In this document: positions 44,716-53,966 of the stretch, in pieces
Position numbering within the stretch: the stretch's first letter is position 1
Layout of the letters: each line of letters begins with the position of its first letter
Program-made: the position numbers and the translations under genes
The notes under the pieces: generated by a model
What the model was told of the DNA's origin: nothing
Database searches by the model: none
What the model saw: only the letters and a program-made list of their open reading frames with translations
DNA from: Acidobacteriaceae bacterium
Lineage (GTDB): Bacteria > Acidobacteriota > Terriglobia > Terriglobales > Acidobacteriaceae
Direction: 5' to 3'
DNA: 64,000 nt
Assembly (NCBI GenBank): GCA_003134995.1
Contig: PLDC01000013.1
Location: 1 to 64,000 of the forward strand

Positions 44716-47361
44716 TCAAGGTGCCACTGTTATGGTGACGGGTATCTCGTTAGTGAGAGATCCGGAAGTTCCGATCAGCTCGATGGTTGTGGTTCCGGTC
44801 GGCGCGCGTCTGGTAGCGCTCCACGTGATGGTTACGTTTACGCTGCCGTTGGCCGGAGGCGTCACGGGGTTGGCCGAGGCCGTCGCCGATACGCCGCTGG
44901 GGAACTCGTTCACGCTCAACGTGACTGCAGAATTAAATCCATTCACGCTGGCGACAGTGAGAGTGGTGGATTTGCTGCCGCTGTCATCGATAGTGAAAGA
45001 AGAAGGCACCAGTGACATCGTGAAGTTCTTCGTTCCCGAAGAAGCATTCACCGTCAGAGTGATTGTGGTGCTGTGACTGGTTGAGCCTGAGGTTCCGGTG
45101 ATTGTCACCGTCGCCGTGCCAACCGTTGCGCTTGCGGATGCGGTCAGCGTCAGAGTTGACGTCGCGCTGCCGTTCGCCGGAGGAGTCACAGGGTTTGTAG
45201 AGAACGCCGCAGTCACGCCCGAAGGCAGGCCGGATGCGCTCAAGGTGGTTGCGGAATTGAAACCACCCGTGCTTGTGACGGTGATGGTGCTGGTTCCGCT
45301 CGTGCCCTGAGTTACGGTCACTGACGTGGGCGAGGCGCTTACGCTGAAGTTCGGCGTCGCCGAAGAATTGACCGTGAGAGCCAGCGTTGTGGTTGCGGTC
45401 AGGCTGCCGGAGGTTCCGGTAATCGTGACTGTGGACGTTCCAGTGGTGGCTGTGGCGCTCGCCGTCAGGGTTAGAACGCTCGTCCCTGTTGTGGGGTTGG
45501 TGCCAAACGCTGCAGTTACACCGCTCGGCAGACCGGATGCAGCCAGCGTTACGCTGCCGCTGAATCCGTTCACGTCGTGCACCGTGATGGTGCTGGTGCC
45601 GCTGCTGCCTTGCGTAATCGTCAGACTGCTCGGCGAATCGGAGAGCGTGAAGCTCGGCGTCGCAGAGCCAGCCAACAGGTTGATGATCCCGGTCGTATTC
45701 GGACTGCCCCAGCCGGTGCAGAGATCGAAGCCCGTGGCTGCCGAATACTTGCCGCAGCTTCCGCTGGTTATGTCGTGGAAGTCGGTGCCATAGCCGGATC
45801 CTTCAGCGGCCGGGTAAATGATCGGATTGATGAATCCGATCGACTCGCCGTTGGATGCAGCCTGTTGATTCGCCAGAGCAAGGTAGCCGGCCCACATGGG
45901 CGCCGCAAAGCTGGTCCCGCCGTACTCGTTCGCCGTGCAAGTGGTTTGGTCAGCGCAAACGTAGAAGGTGAAGTTCGCGTTGGCGGAAACGTCCGGGCCG
46001 TTTCGGAGGGTCTTCGAACAACCGGAGCACCCATCCACGGGCGTTTGCCACGAGGGGATTGCGATACTGTCTGGGGAAACTCCGCCGCCGCTGTCTGCCC
46101 AGGCGGTTTCCGATGCCCAGGGGCCAGCTGCCTTGGTGGTGGTTAAGTCTGTGCCGCCGACCGAGACGATATTCGCATCGTCCGCCGGCCAGGCTTCATT
46201 CGACGAAGACCAGGCCGAACTGTCGCCAGACGCGGCGAAGAAGTTCTGGCCTTGCGACGCCATCTGCTCAAAGTATGGGTCCAGAGTGCTGGGGTCGGCA
46301 GGTGTCCAGCCCCACGAGCAGCTGATCTGCTTTGACAAGGGAGCATCCGTATCCGAAACCATCGCGCTGATGCAGTCCGTGTCGCTGATCGTCGATGCAT
46401 TACCGCAAACGTACATATAGAGCATCGTGGTGCCTGGGGCCATGCCCATCGCCTGCGTCATGTCGAGGGTCTGCTCGGTGTCATCGCATCCGCCGCTCTC
46501 GGTGCAGCTCGTGCTATATCCGCCGGTTGAGATGAGAGTTGGAGTGTAAGGTTTAGTTTGACCTACGTTGCTGTAATACGTGTTCAAGTCGGCCAAATCG
46601 GTGCCCAGAAATTCGAACAGGCCGATCATCTGGCCAGTGCCGGTGAGCGCCGTTCCTTCGTAGTAGGCCGCGCGCATGTCGCTGCCTAAGAAAGAGGCCG
46701 AGGGGCCGGAGCCGGTCGTGGCATGAGACACGACCTTGTCGGGATCGAGTCCATGCGCTTTGGCGTAGTCGCTCTTCTTTACGTAAAGAGGATGCGGCTT
46801 GGAATCATTGTCCAACCCGGTGATGTGCCAAAGCTGGAAGGGAAGATCCACGGTGGGCTCGCGGTCAATCGCGAAGAAGGTGCGGCTTTCCGTGAGGTCT
46901 TGATAAAGGCCCATGCTTACATGGAAGGCCTTCTCAACGTTCGCCACGGTGCCGGTCAGTCTTAAATCTCTGCCTTTGATGTCTCCGCCGACGATTTCAA
47001 AGCCGCTGGCTTTGGCGAAAGCAACCAAGGCGTCCCAATCTTGCTGGCTGGGGCCAAACCTCGCTGTGAATTCCTGCGGGGTAAGGAACTTGTGATAGAA
47101 GGGGCTTGTAGGATCCTGAACTTCCTGCACGAAATTCTGCAATCCTGCGCGATCACTCAGCGGTAGAACTATATCGAAGCGCAGGGTTTGGGTTGCCGGG
47201 AGTTTCCCAATGAGCTGCGCCTGTCCGTTGGTAACTGCGTCGCGCACATGACGCGTCAATAGGGGCTGCGGTTGGGCCTGTCCTGGGATGGTAAACAACA
47301 AAAACACGATCACGCAGACGAACGCGGTCTGCGTGAGCAGTGGGGAGGTATTTCTTCTCAT
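44716..47361 (-). CDS. Secreted S53 (sedolisin / pro-kumamolisin) peptidase with Ig-like repeats
   Basis: The 881 residues are: signal peptide (1-29), activation prodomain (about 35-190), catalytic domain (about 215-575) and three Ig-like repeats of about 90-100 residues (from 580; each with SLTITQGSSGTSTITV-like, GFS-SVTLAASGLPSGVTAAF-like and TVTITGTSGS-like segments). The sedolisin triad is visible: Glu296 and Asp300 (DDTEQTLDM), the oxyanion Asp380 (ASGDSS) and the nucleophile Ser484 (GGTSFAAP). Several cysteine pairs suggest disulfides. These enzymes work outside the cell at acid pH. It is monocistronic with a terminator. The repeats may anchor it to the surface or to polysaccharide. Confidence 0.93.
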   Translation of the reverse strand: MRRNTSPLLTQTAFVCVIVFLLFTIPGQAQPQPLLTRHVRDAVTNGQAQLIGKLPATQTLRFDIVLPLSDRAGLQNFVQEVQDPTSPFYHKFLTPQEFTARFGPSQQDWDALVAFAKASGFEIVGGDIKGRDLRLTGTVANVEKAFHVSMGLYQDLTESRTFFAIDREPTVDLPFQLWHITGLDNDSKPHPLYVKKSDYAKAHGLDPDKVVSHATTGSGPSASFLGSDMRAAYYEGTALTGTGQMIGLFEFLGTDLADLNTYYSNVGQTKPYTPTLISTGGYSTSCTESGGCDDTEQTLDMTQAMGMAPGTTMLYMYVCGNASTISDTDCISAMVSDTDAPLSKQISCSWGWTPADPSTLDPYFEQMASQGQNFFAASGDSSAWSSSNEAWPADDANIVSVGGTDLTTTKAAGPWASETAWADSGGGVSPDSIAIPSWQTPVDGCSGCSKTLRNGPDVSANANFTFYVCADQTTCTANEYGGTSFAAPMWAGYLALANQQAASNGESIGFINPIIYPAAEGSGYGTDFHDITSGSCGKYSAATGFDLCTGWGSPNTTGIINLLAGSATPSFTLSDSPSSLTITQGSSGTSTITVHDVNGFSGSVTLAASGLPSGVTAAFGTNPTTGTSVLTLTASATATTGTSTVTITGTSGSLTATTTLALTVNSSATPNFSVSASPTSVTVTQGTSGTSTITVTSTGGFNSATTLSASGLPSGVTAAFSTNPVTPPANGSATSTLTLTASASATVGTATVTITGTSGSTSHSTTITLTVNASSGTKNFTMSLVPSSFTIDDSGSKSTTLTVASVNGFNSAVTLSVNEFPSGVSATASANPVTPPANGSVNVTITWSATRRAPTGTTTIELIGTSGSLTNEIPVTITVAP

Positions 47362-47612
47362 TTTCTTACCCTCTTTCTTTGATTAACGTTTGTTTCGGCT
47401 GTCAAGCCGTACTACAGGCCAGAATGGGAGGCATAGTAACTCACAAGCGGGCAGGTTATCTAGACTTTTTGAAATCTGTTACGAAAATGGAATTCCAGGC
47501 TGGGAAAGGACGGCAAAGCGTAGCGCAGAGTAAGGTTTATACCTGATCTCGGGACGTTTGCGGAAAACGCGACGTGACGTGATTGTCAGACGCAAGCAGG
47601 GGGATTTTAAAA

Positions 47613-48632
47613 TTACCTTGCGGCGGCGGCATCGAACAGGTTTAGGAATTCCAGCTTTTTCTCTGCTGGCAGGAATGATGCTTCGAAGGAGTTGCGGGCT
47701 AGTTCACGCAGGTGCTCGTCGGTGAATCCGAAAGTCTGCTGGGCTAACTGGTACTCGCGCGCTAGCGTGGTTCCGAACATAGCCGGATCGTCGGTGTTAA
47801 GTGTGATCATTATTCCGTGGTCGAAATAGTTTTTAACGGGATGATCGTTGAGGTTGGGGCAGAGGCCGGTGCGGAAGTTGCTAGTGAGACAAATTTCGAC
47901 CGGAACCTGACGCTGCGCGAGTTCTTCGACCAGATCGGGATCGTGGAAGGCGGTCAGGCCGTGGCCGACGCGTTCGACTCGAAGATTGAGCGCTCCCCAG
48001 ACGGATTCAGGCGGACCGGTTTCGCCAGCGTGGGCGGTCAGCCGCATGCCGTGATCGGCGGACCAGGCGTAAGCGTCGCGGAAAAGTTCGGGCGGCGCTT
48101 TCTGTTCGTCGCCTCCGATGCCGATGCCGACGACTTCGCGATCATGATAGCGGACAGCAAGCTCGAAAACTTTCTGCGCTGCTTCCGCACCTAATTGGCG
48201 AACCGCGTCGAAGATCCAAAGCAACGAAATGCCGAAGTCGCGAGCGCCTCGGGCGCGTCCGCGATCCAGTCCTTCAAAGATGGCGGCGAAATCCTGCTTG
48301 CGCCAGAGGCAGACTCCGACCGAGACGTAGACCTCGGCGTGCAGCACATTTTCTTCTTTGAGTCGCTGCATCAGGCGGTAGGTGACGAGTTCGTAATCTT
48401 CTGGCGTGCGCAGGTGCTCGGTAATGTTCTTGAATGAGAGAAGAAATCCCTGAAAATCTTGGTAGCGGTAGAGCGCTTCGACCTCGGCCTGGGTGGGACG
48501 TTCGCCGCGGCGCTGGCGAATCTCGAACAGCGTGGCCGGCTCGATTGCGCCTTCGAGATGCAGATGCAACTCAGCCTTGGGCAGGAGTCGCAGGAAACTG
48601 CTCGGCGGCCGATCGGAGGCGGAGGGCGTCAC
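47613..48632 (-). CDS. Adenosine deaminase-family aminohydrolase
   Basis: I chose the GTG at 48632, giving 339 residues (usual for the family); an ATG 52 codons earlier would translate a dispersed intergenic repeat. The metal and catalytic sites are clear: KAELHLHLEGA, the helix with LMQRLKEENVLHAEVYVS, HAGETGPP (catalytic Glu), VGHGL, ICLTSNFRTGL and NTDDPAMFGT. It deaminates adenosine or a related purine (the adenine/futalosine deaminase clades are alternatives). It lies 205 bases after the amino-acid permease gene on the same strand. Confidence 0.88.
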   Translation of the reverse strand: MTPSASDRPPSSFLRLLPKAELHLHLEGAIEPATLFEIRQRRGERPTQAEVEALYRYQDFQGFLLSFKNITEHLRTPEDYELVTYRLMQRLKEENVLHAEVYVSVGVCLWRKQDFAAIFEGLDRGRARGARDFGISLLWIFDAVRQLGAEAAQKVFELAVRYHDREVVGIGIGGDEQKAPPELFRDAYAWSADHGMRLTAHAGETGPPESVWGALNLRVERVGHGLTAFHDPDLVEELAQRQVPVEICLTSNFRTGLCPNLNDHPVKNYFDHGIMITLNTDDPAMFGTTLAREYQLAQQTFGFTDEHLRELARNSFEASFLPAEKKLEFLNLFDAAAAR

Positions 48633-48733
48633 GTCTTGATTGTAGAGTCTTAGGGGAAGATTTGCGAGGAGCGGCAATTCGGCTGCACTAAGAAGAGCGA
48701 GGCCGAAATGGAAAATCCCTGACGAGGCTTTGG

Positions 48734-48815
48734 TGCCGAATAACTGAAAGGGGTCCTTCGACTGCGCAGACCGATTCGCTTCGCTCACCGGTCTGCTTCG
48801 CTCAGGATGACAGAG
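48734..48815. repeat. Dispersed TCATCCTGAGCGAAGC-type intergenic repeat
   Basis: The element contains ggtccttcgactgcgcag, cagaccgattcgcttcgctcaccggtctg (an inverted repeat CAGACC/GGTCTG) and cttcgctcaggatgacag. This wording is, from memory, widespread between genes in Acidobacteriota. It overlaps the possible extended start of the deaminase gene. Confidence 0.65.
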
Positions 48816-48837
48816 TGCTTTTGCTGACGGCTGATAG

Positions 48838-50442
48838 CTACTTCTTCGCGAACTCGCTGCGGTGACGGCTGTAGAAAAAGTAGATTGTCAGTCCGATGGC
48901 GAGCCAGGCAAAAAAACGAAGCCAGGTCAGGATGGGCAGACCGGACATCAAGAGAACGCAAAAGAGCACACTCAACACGGGAGCAGCTATGCCGCCTGGG
49001 GCGCGGAATCCGCGATGCCGACCGGGGTCACGATAACGCAGGATGATCACTCCGATGGAAACCAGGGCGAAGGCAAAGAGTGTGCCGATGTTTGAAAGAT
49101 CGGAGAGCGTGCCTATATCGAGAATGCCGGCTGGAATGCCGACGACGAAGCCGGCGATCCACGTCGCGGTGGAGGGCGTGCGAAATTTCGGATGGACACG
49201 GCCGAAAAGTTTGGGCAGCAGGCCGTCGCGAGACATGGAGAACCAGACGCGCGCCTGTCCGAGTTGAAACACCAGCAGCGACGAGATCATCCCCATCATC
49301 GCGCCGAAGAGAACGCCGAGCTCCACCCAGCGCAAGGTGTTTGAACCGGTGCGGGCTACCAGCAACTTTAAACTGTTGGCAACGGGGGCTGCGTCGTCAA
49401 GTAAGGATGCCCAAGGCACGAGACCTGTGAGAACCACCGCGACCGCAATGTAGAGCACAGTGCAAACAACGAGCGTGGCTATGATGCCGATAGGTAAGTC
49501 GCGCTGGGGATTCTTGGCCTCTTCGGCGGCGGTAGAGACGGAATCGAAACCAATGTAGGTGAAGAAGATAATCGAGCCGCCGGTGAGAATGCCCGACCAT
49601 CCTTGCGGCGCAAACGGGTGCCAGTTGGTGGGGTTGACGAAGTGCGCTCCGGCGATGACGAAGGCAAGGATGGCAGCGATCTTGAGGATCACCATGGTGT
49701 TATTGGCTTCGGTGGATTCGCGAATGCCGCGCACCAAGACGACAGTAAGAATCATCACGATCAGGAACGCAGGAACATCGAAGCCGAAGTGGAGACCCGG
49801 AGCATAAAGGACATTTCCCTTTAGATCAGTGAGGCCGCCCGGCAAATACGCTGGCGAAATCCAGCGCAGGGCAGGATGCCAGCCGAACCAATCGAATGCT
49901 CCGACCAGATGAGCCGCGAACCCGACACTCACCGCCATGTTGCTAACGGCGTATTCAAGAATCAAGTCCCATCCGATAATCCACGCGATTAACTCTCCCA
50001 TCGTCGCGTAGGTGTAGGTATAAGCGCTGCCTGCGATGGGGATCATCGACGCTAGTTCGGCGTAGCAGAGCGCAGTGAATCCACAGACGATCGCCACCAG
50101 CATCAGTGATAGCGCTAGGGCGGGCCCCGCGCCGGGCCTGCCTTGGGTTGCAGTGTGGCGGATGAGGTAGTCGAGCAGCGGCGCGTTGAGAATGGAAGAA
50201 GTATCGAACTTCTGCCCAGCGATCGCCGTACCGATGACGGTGAAAATTCCCGAGCCGATCACCGCACCGATGCCGAGCGCTGTGAGCGAAATGGGGCCCA
50301 AGGTCTTCTTGAGCCGACGCTCAGGTTCTTCCGAGTCCGCAATCAGCTTGTCGATCGACTTGCAGCAGAAAAGCTGGTTGTCGCTGGTTCGGACGGTCGC
50401 GGTGCGCGCCGTGGCGGTGGGGCCCGGAGGTGATTGGGACAA
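48838..50442 (-). CDS. APC-superfamily amino-acid permease (CAT-like)
   Basis: The 534 residues (TTG at 50442, GGAG upstream at loose spacing) have about 12-14 membrane helices. The family start LGPISLTALGIGAVIGSGIFTVIG and the helix-3 segment FTALCYAELASMIPIAGSAYTY are typical of cationic amino-acid transporters (CAT, YfnA-like). FFTYIGFDSVSTAAEEAKNPQRDLPIGI marks helix 8. It imports amino acids, probably by proton exchange; the exact substrate cannot be read from the sequence. It may form a unit with the downstream deaminase. Confidence 0.9.
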   Translation of the reverse strand: MSQSPPGPTATARTATVRTSDNQLFCCKSIDKLIADSEEPERRLKKTLGPISLTALGIGAVIGSGIFTVIGTAIAGQKFDTSSILNAPLLDYLIRHTATQGRPGAGPALALSLMLVAIVCGFTALCYAELASMIPIAGSAYTYTYATMGELIAWIIGWDLILEYAVSNMAVSVGFAAHLVGAFDWFGWHPALRWISPAYLPGGLTDLKGNVLYAPGLHFGFDVPAFLIVMILTVVLVRGIRESTEANNTMVILKIAAILAFVIAGAHFVNPTNWHPFAPQGWSGILTGGSIIFFTYIGFDSVSTAAEEAKNPQRDLPIGIIATLVVCTVLYIAVAVVLTGLVPWASLLDDAAPVANSLKLLVARTGSNTLRWVELGVLFGAMMGMISSLLVFQLGQARVWFSMSRDGLLPKLFGRVHPKFRTPSTATWIAGFVVGIPAGILDIGTLSDLSNIGTLFAFALVSIGVIILRYRDPGRHRGFRAPGGIAAPVLSVLFCVLLMSGLPILTWLRFFAWLAIGLTIYFFYSRHRSEFAKK

Positions 50443-50568
50443 GAGGTAGTTGTCTCCTGAAAACAAGCCTTTAGCCGTTAGCACTCAGCATTTAGCCGGT
50501 CTGGTTCCTATCAGGTAATTAAGAACTTTCCCGGCCAAATGCCAAGCGCTTATTGCCAATTGCTGCCT

Positions 50569-50730
50569 TTACCGTTTCGACTGGCCACGCGCCAGCTTTT
50601 TCACCTTGCGCTTCTTCGATCCGCGGGCGTAGTCGCGGGGCTTCTTCGGCTTTTCCGCCTTGGTCTTTTTACGCGAGGCGCGTTTTGATTTCTTGCGTTC
50701 TTCTTTGGTCAGCGATGCTGTGTTTGCCAT
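50569..50730 (-). CDS. Small lysine-rich basic protein
   Basis: The 53 residues start at MANTASLTKEERKK (ATG 50730, AAGGA 5 bases upstream). Almost half are Lys or Arg (KKSKRASRKKTKAEKPKKPRD-type, KKRKVKKLARGQSKR). This composition suggests nucleic-acid or ribosome binding, perhaps like histone H1-like tails, but there is no recognised domain. It lies between the permease and the helicase genes, downstream of the latter by 98 bases. Confidence 0.65.
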   Translation of the reverse strand: MANTASLTKEERKKSKRASRKKTKAEKPKKPRDYARGSKKRKVKKLARGQSKR

Positions 50731-50828
50731 GAATTCCTTTTGAATTAGATAATCGTTAAATTGGGTAATTGCGTAATTAAAGATCACGGGAAACTCCCCG
50801 CTCACTCAATTCCCAATTCTCCAATCTA

Positions 50829-53570
50829 CTACGCCCGCTCTAGTTGCGCATACTTCTCCACCAGCTTCTTCAATCCGAAGCGAGGGAATTGTACCGTAAT
50901 CTTGGCTTCTTCGCCTTCTCCTTCTCGCTGGTAGACCGTGCCTTCACCGTATTTAGGATGACGGACCTTCTGGCCGGGGCGGAATCCGCGCTTGCCAGTG
51001 GGTTCTTCTACCGGCGTTTTTGGGACGGTGAACTTCTTGCCACGGCTCGCGAAAAACTCGGCGATGTTCTCGATGGAGTTGTAGGGTTTGGCTGGGGCCG
51101 TTGGTTTTTGTCGGCTGGGTTGACCCCCATTGCGCCAGCTTGCGCTCTGGTCCTCATCTTCGTAGGAGTAGTGGACATCTGCCGCATCGTAGGCCGCGGA
51201 ACTGCGCCCTGCTTGACGGCCGAGGGCCGTTCCTACATGGCCTGTTCTCCCGTAGTCCGTCCCCGTGCGAGAGTTGCGGCGTCCCCCTAGTTCTTCGATC
51301 AACTGGATTGGGACTTCTTCCAGAAATCTCGAAGGGACGCTGGCTTCAGGCTGGTCTGTTCCGTACCTGCGGCGGTAGACGGCGCGAGTGAGGACGAGTT
51401 GATCCATGGCGCGGGTCATGCCGACATAGCAGAGACGGCGTTCTTCTTCCACGTCGTCCGGCTGGAGCATGGTGCGCGAGTGCGGGAACAATCCTTCTTC
51501 GAGGCCGCTGAGAAAGACCAGCGGGAACTCCAGGCCTTTGGCGGCGTGCAGGCTCATGAGCGTGATCTGAGAGCGCTCGTCGTAGTCGTCGGCGTCGGCG
51601 ATGAGCGCGGCGTGATCGAGGAACTGGTCGAGCGTTTCGCCGCGGTCGCGCGAATCGGCGGCGGCGTTGACCAACTCGCGCAGGTTTTCGATGCGGGCGA
51701 AGGCTTCTGGAGTGTCTTCAGCTTCGAGCAGCTTGATGTAGCCGGTTCGGTCGATCAGGAATTTGAGTAGGTCGGCGGTGCTCACCGTAGGAGCGGGGAA
51801 CGGACTTGCAGTTTCCGCATCGGCGGCGGCAAGTGCGCTTTCATTCTCGAATACCGCTGGCGGTTTGTTGGCTGCGCCTTCGCTGGCAATGCTTGCTTCG
51901 TCGTTCACACCGTACGCTCCGCCGAAATCGAAGGCCGTGTTTTCGAACTCGGAGGGATCGAATGCTGCTGCGTCGTCATCACTGGAGTTCGCCGAGATGG
52001 AATCGACAGATTCTGGCTCTTCTGCAAACTCGGGCGAAGAGGCCCTCGTCCCACTTGCCTCTGCGCTTTCTTCTGTGAGGTGCTCCGCAAAAGTTCCCGC
52101 TAACATCGCCTGCGCATCCCTGACCAACTGTTGAAAGCTCTTCAGCGCCGCTAGCGCCCGCTGCGGCAGAAGTTGGCGGCGAATCGCTTCGCCCAATGCG
52201 CCCCACAGAGACAATCCTGTCTCTAGCGCGAGCCGCTCGAGAGTATCGATGGTGCCTTTGCCGATGCCGCGCGTCGGAGTGTTGATGACGCGAAGGAGCG
52301 AGATCGAGTCGTCCGGGTTTTGGATGACTTTCAGATAAGAGATCATGTCTTTGATCTCGGAGCGTTCGTAGAAGGAAAATCCGCCGACGACTTTATATTT
52401 CAGTCCGTAGCGGCGCATGGCTTCTTCAAACAGGCGCGACTGGGAATTCGTGCGGTAGAGCACGGCAGCGCGCGGAGTTTCGCCGCCCGAGTTTTCAGCA
52501 CGACCGGCCTCGCGCAGATATTTTGCGATGTGATCGGCGGCGAAAAGCGCCTCGTTTTCTCCGTCGGGGGCCTCGTAGTACCCGAGCTTGGTGCCGCCCT
52601 GGCGTGACGTCCAAAGATTCTTGCCCTTGCGGCGGACGTTATTTGCCACGACCGTCGATGCCGCCTGCAAAATATTTTGCGTGGACCGGTAATTCTGTTC
52701 GAGGCGAATGATCTTGGCTTCGGGAAAATCTTTTTCGAATTCGAGAATGTTTCGGATATCGGCGCCGCGCCAGGAGTAAATCGACTGATCTTCATCGCCG
52801 ACCGCGCAAACGTTATGGCGCGTTCCAGCGAGCATGCGCATGAGTTCGTATTGCGGACGGTTCGTATCCTGATATTCGTCGATCAGCAGATATTGAAATC
52901 GGCGATTGTAATACTCACGCACCGGCGCGGCAGTTTTGAGCAGTCGTGTGGCCTCAAGAAGCAGGTCGTCGAAATCCAGCGCGTTGGCTTTGCGCAACTC
53001 CTTGCGGTATTCCTCGAACAGGTGCGCGATCTTTTCTGTCTTGGGATCGGCGGATTGAAGGTAAAGCTCCTGCGGATCAAGCATGTGATTCTTCGCCCAC
53101 GAGATGCGCGACAGCACGATGCGCGGCGTGAGTTGCTTGTCGTCGAGGCCGAGGCGTTTCATGATGCTTTTGACGACGGATTGCATGTCGCTCTCGTCGT
53201 AGATGACGAATTTCTTGGTGTGGCCGATTGGCGGTTTGCCGGGCGTGGCCGAGGGAATTTGCAAGGCTTCGATATCGCGGCGAAGAACTCGCACGCAGAA
53301 AGAATGAAACGTCGAGATGACCGGCTTGGCGATGCTGAGCCCGCCCACAAGTTTTTCGACGCGCTCGCCCATTTCGGCGGCGGCTTTGTTGGTGAAGGTC
53401 ATCGCCAGAATGGATTCCGGCATCACGCCCATGTGTTCGATCAGATAGGCAATGCGGTAGGTGATGACGCGCGTCTTGCCGCTGCCCGCGCCGGCGAGGA
53501 TGAGCACTGGGCCCTCGGTGGTTTCGACGGCCTCGCGCTGCTGCGGGTTAAGTTGATCGAGAAAAGACAA
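50829..53570 (-). CDS. pcrA: UvrD/PcrA-type superfamily 1 DNA helicase
   Basis: The 913 residues show SF1A motifs: Q-motif LNPQQREAV, Walker A GAGSGKT (26-35 region), TFTNKAAAEM (Ia), DEYQDTN (II), GDEDQSIYSWRGAD (III), LEQNYRST (IV), LMSLHAAKGLEFPLVFLSGLEEGLFPH (V) and EERRLCYVGMTRA (VI). A C-terminal Tudor-like domain (GQKVRHPKYGEGTVY, about 860-905) is as in PcrA, where it binds RNA polymerase. An extra acidic, Ser/Ala/Glu-rich stretch (about residues 497-595, nt ~51,780-52,080) is inserted in the 2B region. It unwinds DNA in repair and transcription conflicts. Confidence 0.95.
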   Translation of the reverse strand: MSFLDQLNPQQREAVETTEGPVLILAGAGSGKTRVITYRIAYLIEHMGVMPESILAMTFTNKAAAEMGERVEKLVGGLSIAKPVISTFHSFCVRVLRRDIEALQIPSATPGKPPIGHTKKFVIYDESDMQSVVKSIMKRLGLDDKQLTPRIVLSRISWAKNHMLDPQELYLQSADPKTEKIAHLFEEYRKELRKANALDFDDLLLEATRLLKTAAPVREYYNRRFQYLLIDEYQDTNRPQYELMRMLAGTRHNVCAVGDEDQSIYSWRGADIRNILEFEKDFPEAKIIRLEQNYRSTQNILQAASTVVANNVRRKGKNLWTSRQGGTKLGYYEAPDGENEALFAADHIAKYLREAGRAENSGGETPRAAVLYRTNSQSRLFEEAMRRYGLKYKVVGGFSFYERSEIKDMISYLKVIQNPDDSISLLRVINTPTRGIGKGTIDTLERLALETGLSLWGALGEAIRRQLLPQRALAALKSFQQLVRDAQAMLAGTFAEHLTEESAEASGTRASSPEFAEEPESVDSISANSSDDDAAAFDPSEFENTAFDFGGAYGVNDEASIASEGAANKPPAVFENESALAAADAETASPFPAPTVSTADLLKFLIDRTGYIKLLEAEDTPEAFARIENLRELVNAAADSRDRGETLDQFLDHAALIADADDYDERSQITLMSLHAAKGLEFPLVFLSGLEEGLFPHSRTMLQPDDVEEERRLCYVGMTRAMDQLVLTRAVYRRRYGTDQPEASVPSRFLEEVPIQLIEELGGRRNSRTGTDYGRTGHVGTALGRQAGRSSAAYDAADVHYSYEDEDQSASWRNGGQPSRQKPTAPAKPYNSIENIAEFFASRGKKFTVPKTPVEEPTGKRGFRPGQKVRHPKYGEGTVYQREGEGEEAKITVQFPRFGLKKLVEKYAQLERA

Positions 53571-53720
53571 TGCGGAAGTGGCTCCGGAGGTGATGGATCA
53601 ATTTTACAGGGGATTCGGAATTTGCGATTGTTCAGAGTTTGTCCCTTTTCGGAACGCACAGATTAGTATTTCACCTAAGGCTATGATCATTCCTACGAAT
53701 CGGGAATAGACTCGTTGTCA

Positions 53721-53792
53721 GGGCCCGTGGTGTAACGGCAACACAGCACCCTGCGACGGTGGCAGATGCGGGTTCGAGTCCCGTCGGGTCCA
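53721..53792 (+). tRNA. tRNA with anticodon GCG (Arg by codon table), unusual
   Basis: The 72-base cloverleaf: acceptor GGGCCCG/CGGGTCC (one G-U), D arm GTGT-AACGGCA-ACAC, anticodon arm GCACC-CTGCGAC-GGTGG, variable CAGAT, T arm GCGGG-TTCGAGT-CCCGT, discriminator A. CCA is not encoded. The anticodon read in the 7-base loop is GCG, which is rare because bacteria normally use ACG for CGN codons; the 27-43 pair is G-G unless one base bulges. The identity as Arg is by anticodon only, and D-loop position 20 is C, not the A typical of arginine tRNAs. An 18-base complement of its anticodon arm follows downstream. Confidence 0.75.
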
Positions 53793-53892
53793 CCTTCCCG
53801 TTTCTTGGGAGGCGGGTTCTGTGGGGAGCGAACGCAGGGATAGCTTCCCTACAAAAGTAACTTGACTGCAGCACTGGGTAACCTATACTGAA

Positions 53893-53910
53893 ACTGTCGC
53901 AGGGTGCTGT
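53893..53910 (+). repeat. Near-perfect complement of the tRNA anticodon arm
   Basis: Bases 53896-53910 (GTCGCAGGGTGCTGT) are the exact reverse complement of 53743-53757 in the tRNA; with one G-U pair the pairing extends to 18 bases (53893-53910 with 53743-53760). It lies 18 bases before a terminator stem. Confidence 0.7.
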
Positions 53911-53927
53911 AATGCCCAGATTCAATT

Positions 53928-53957
53928 GGCCCCGAGCAATCGGGGCCTTCGTTTGTC
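53928..53957 (+). terminator. Intrinsic terminator downstream of the tRNA
   Basis: GGCCCCGA (53928-53935) and TCGGGGCC (53940-53947) form an 8-bp GC-rich stem with a GCAA tetraloop, followed by TTCGTTTG. It separates the tRNA unit (+) from the convergent methyltransferase gene. Confidence 0.85.
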
Positions 53958-53966
53958 CGGAAGAAA

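Noticed and set aside
48633-48788. 52-residue N-terminal extension of the deaminase
   Set aside because: It translates a dispersed intergenic repeat and has no similarity to the family; the GTG at 48632 gives the usual length.
53743-53947. T-box riboswitch reading of the tRNA-complementary element
   Set aside because: The pairing covers the entire anticodon stem-loop, not the three specifier bases, and no T-box sequence or downstream synthetase or transporter gene on that strand follows.
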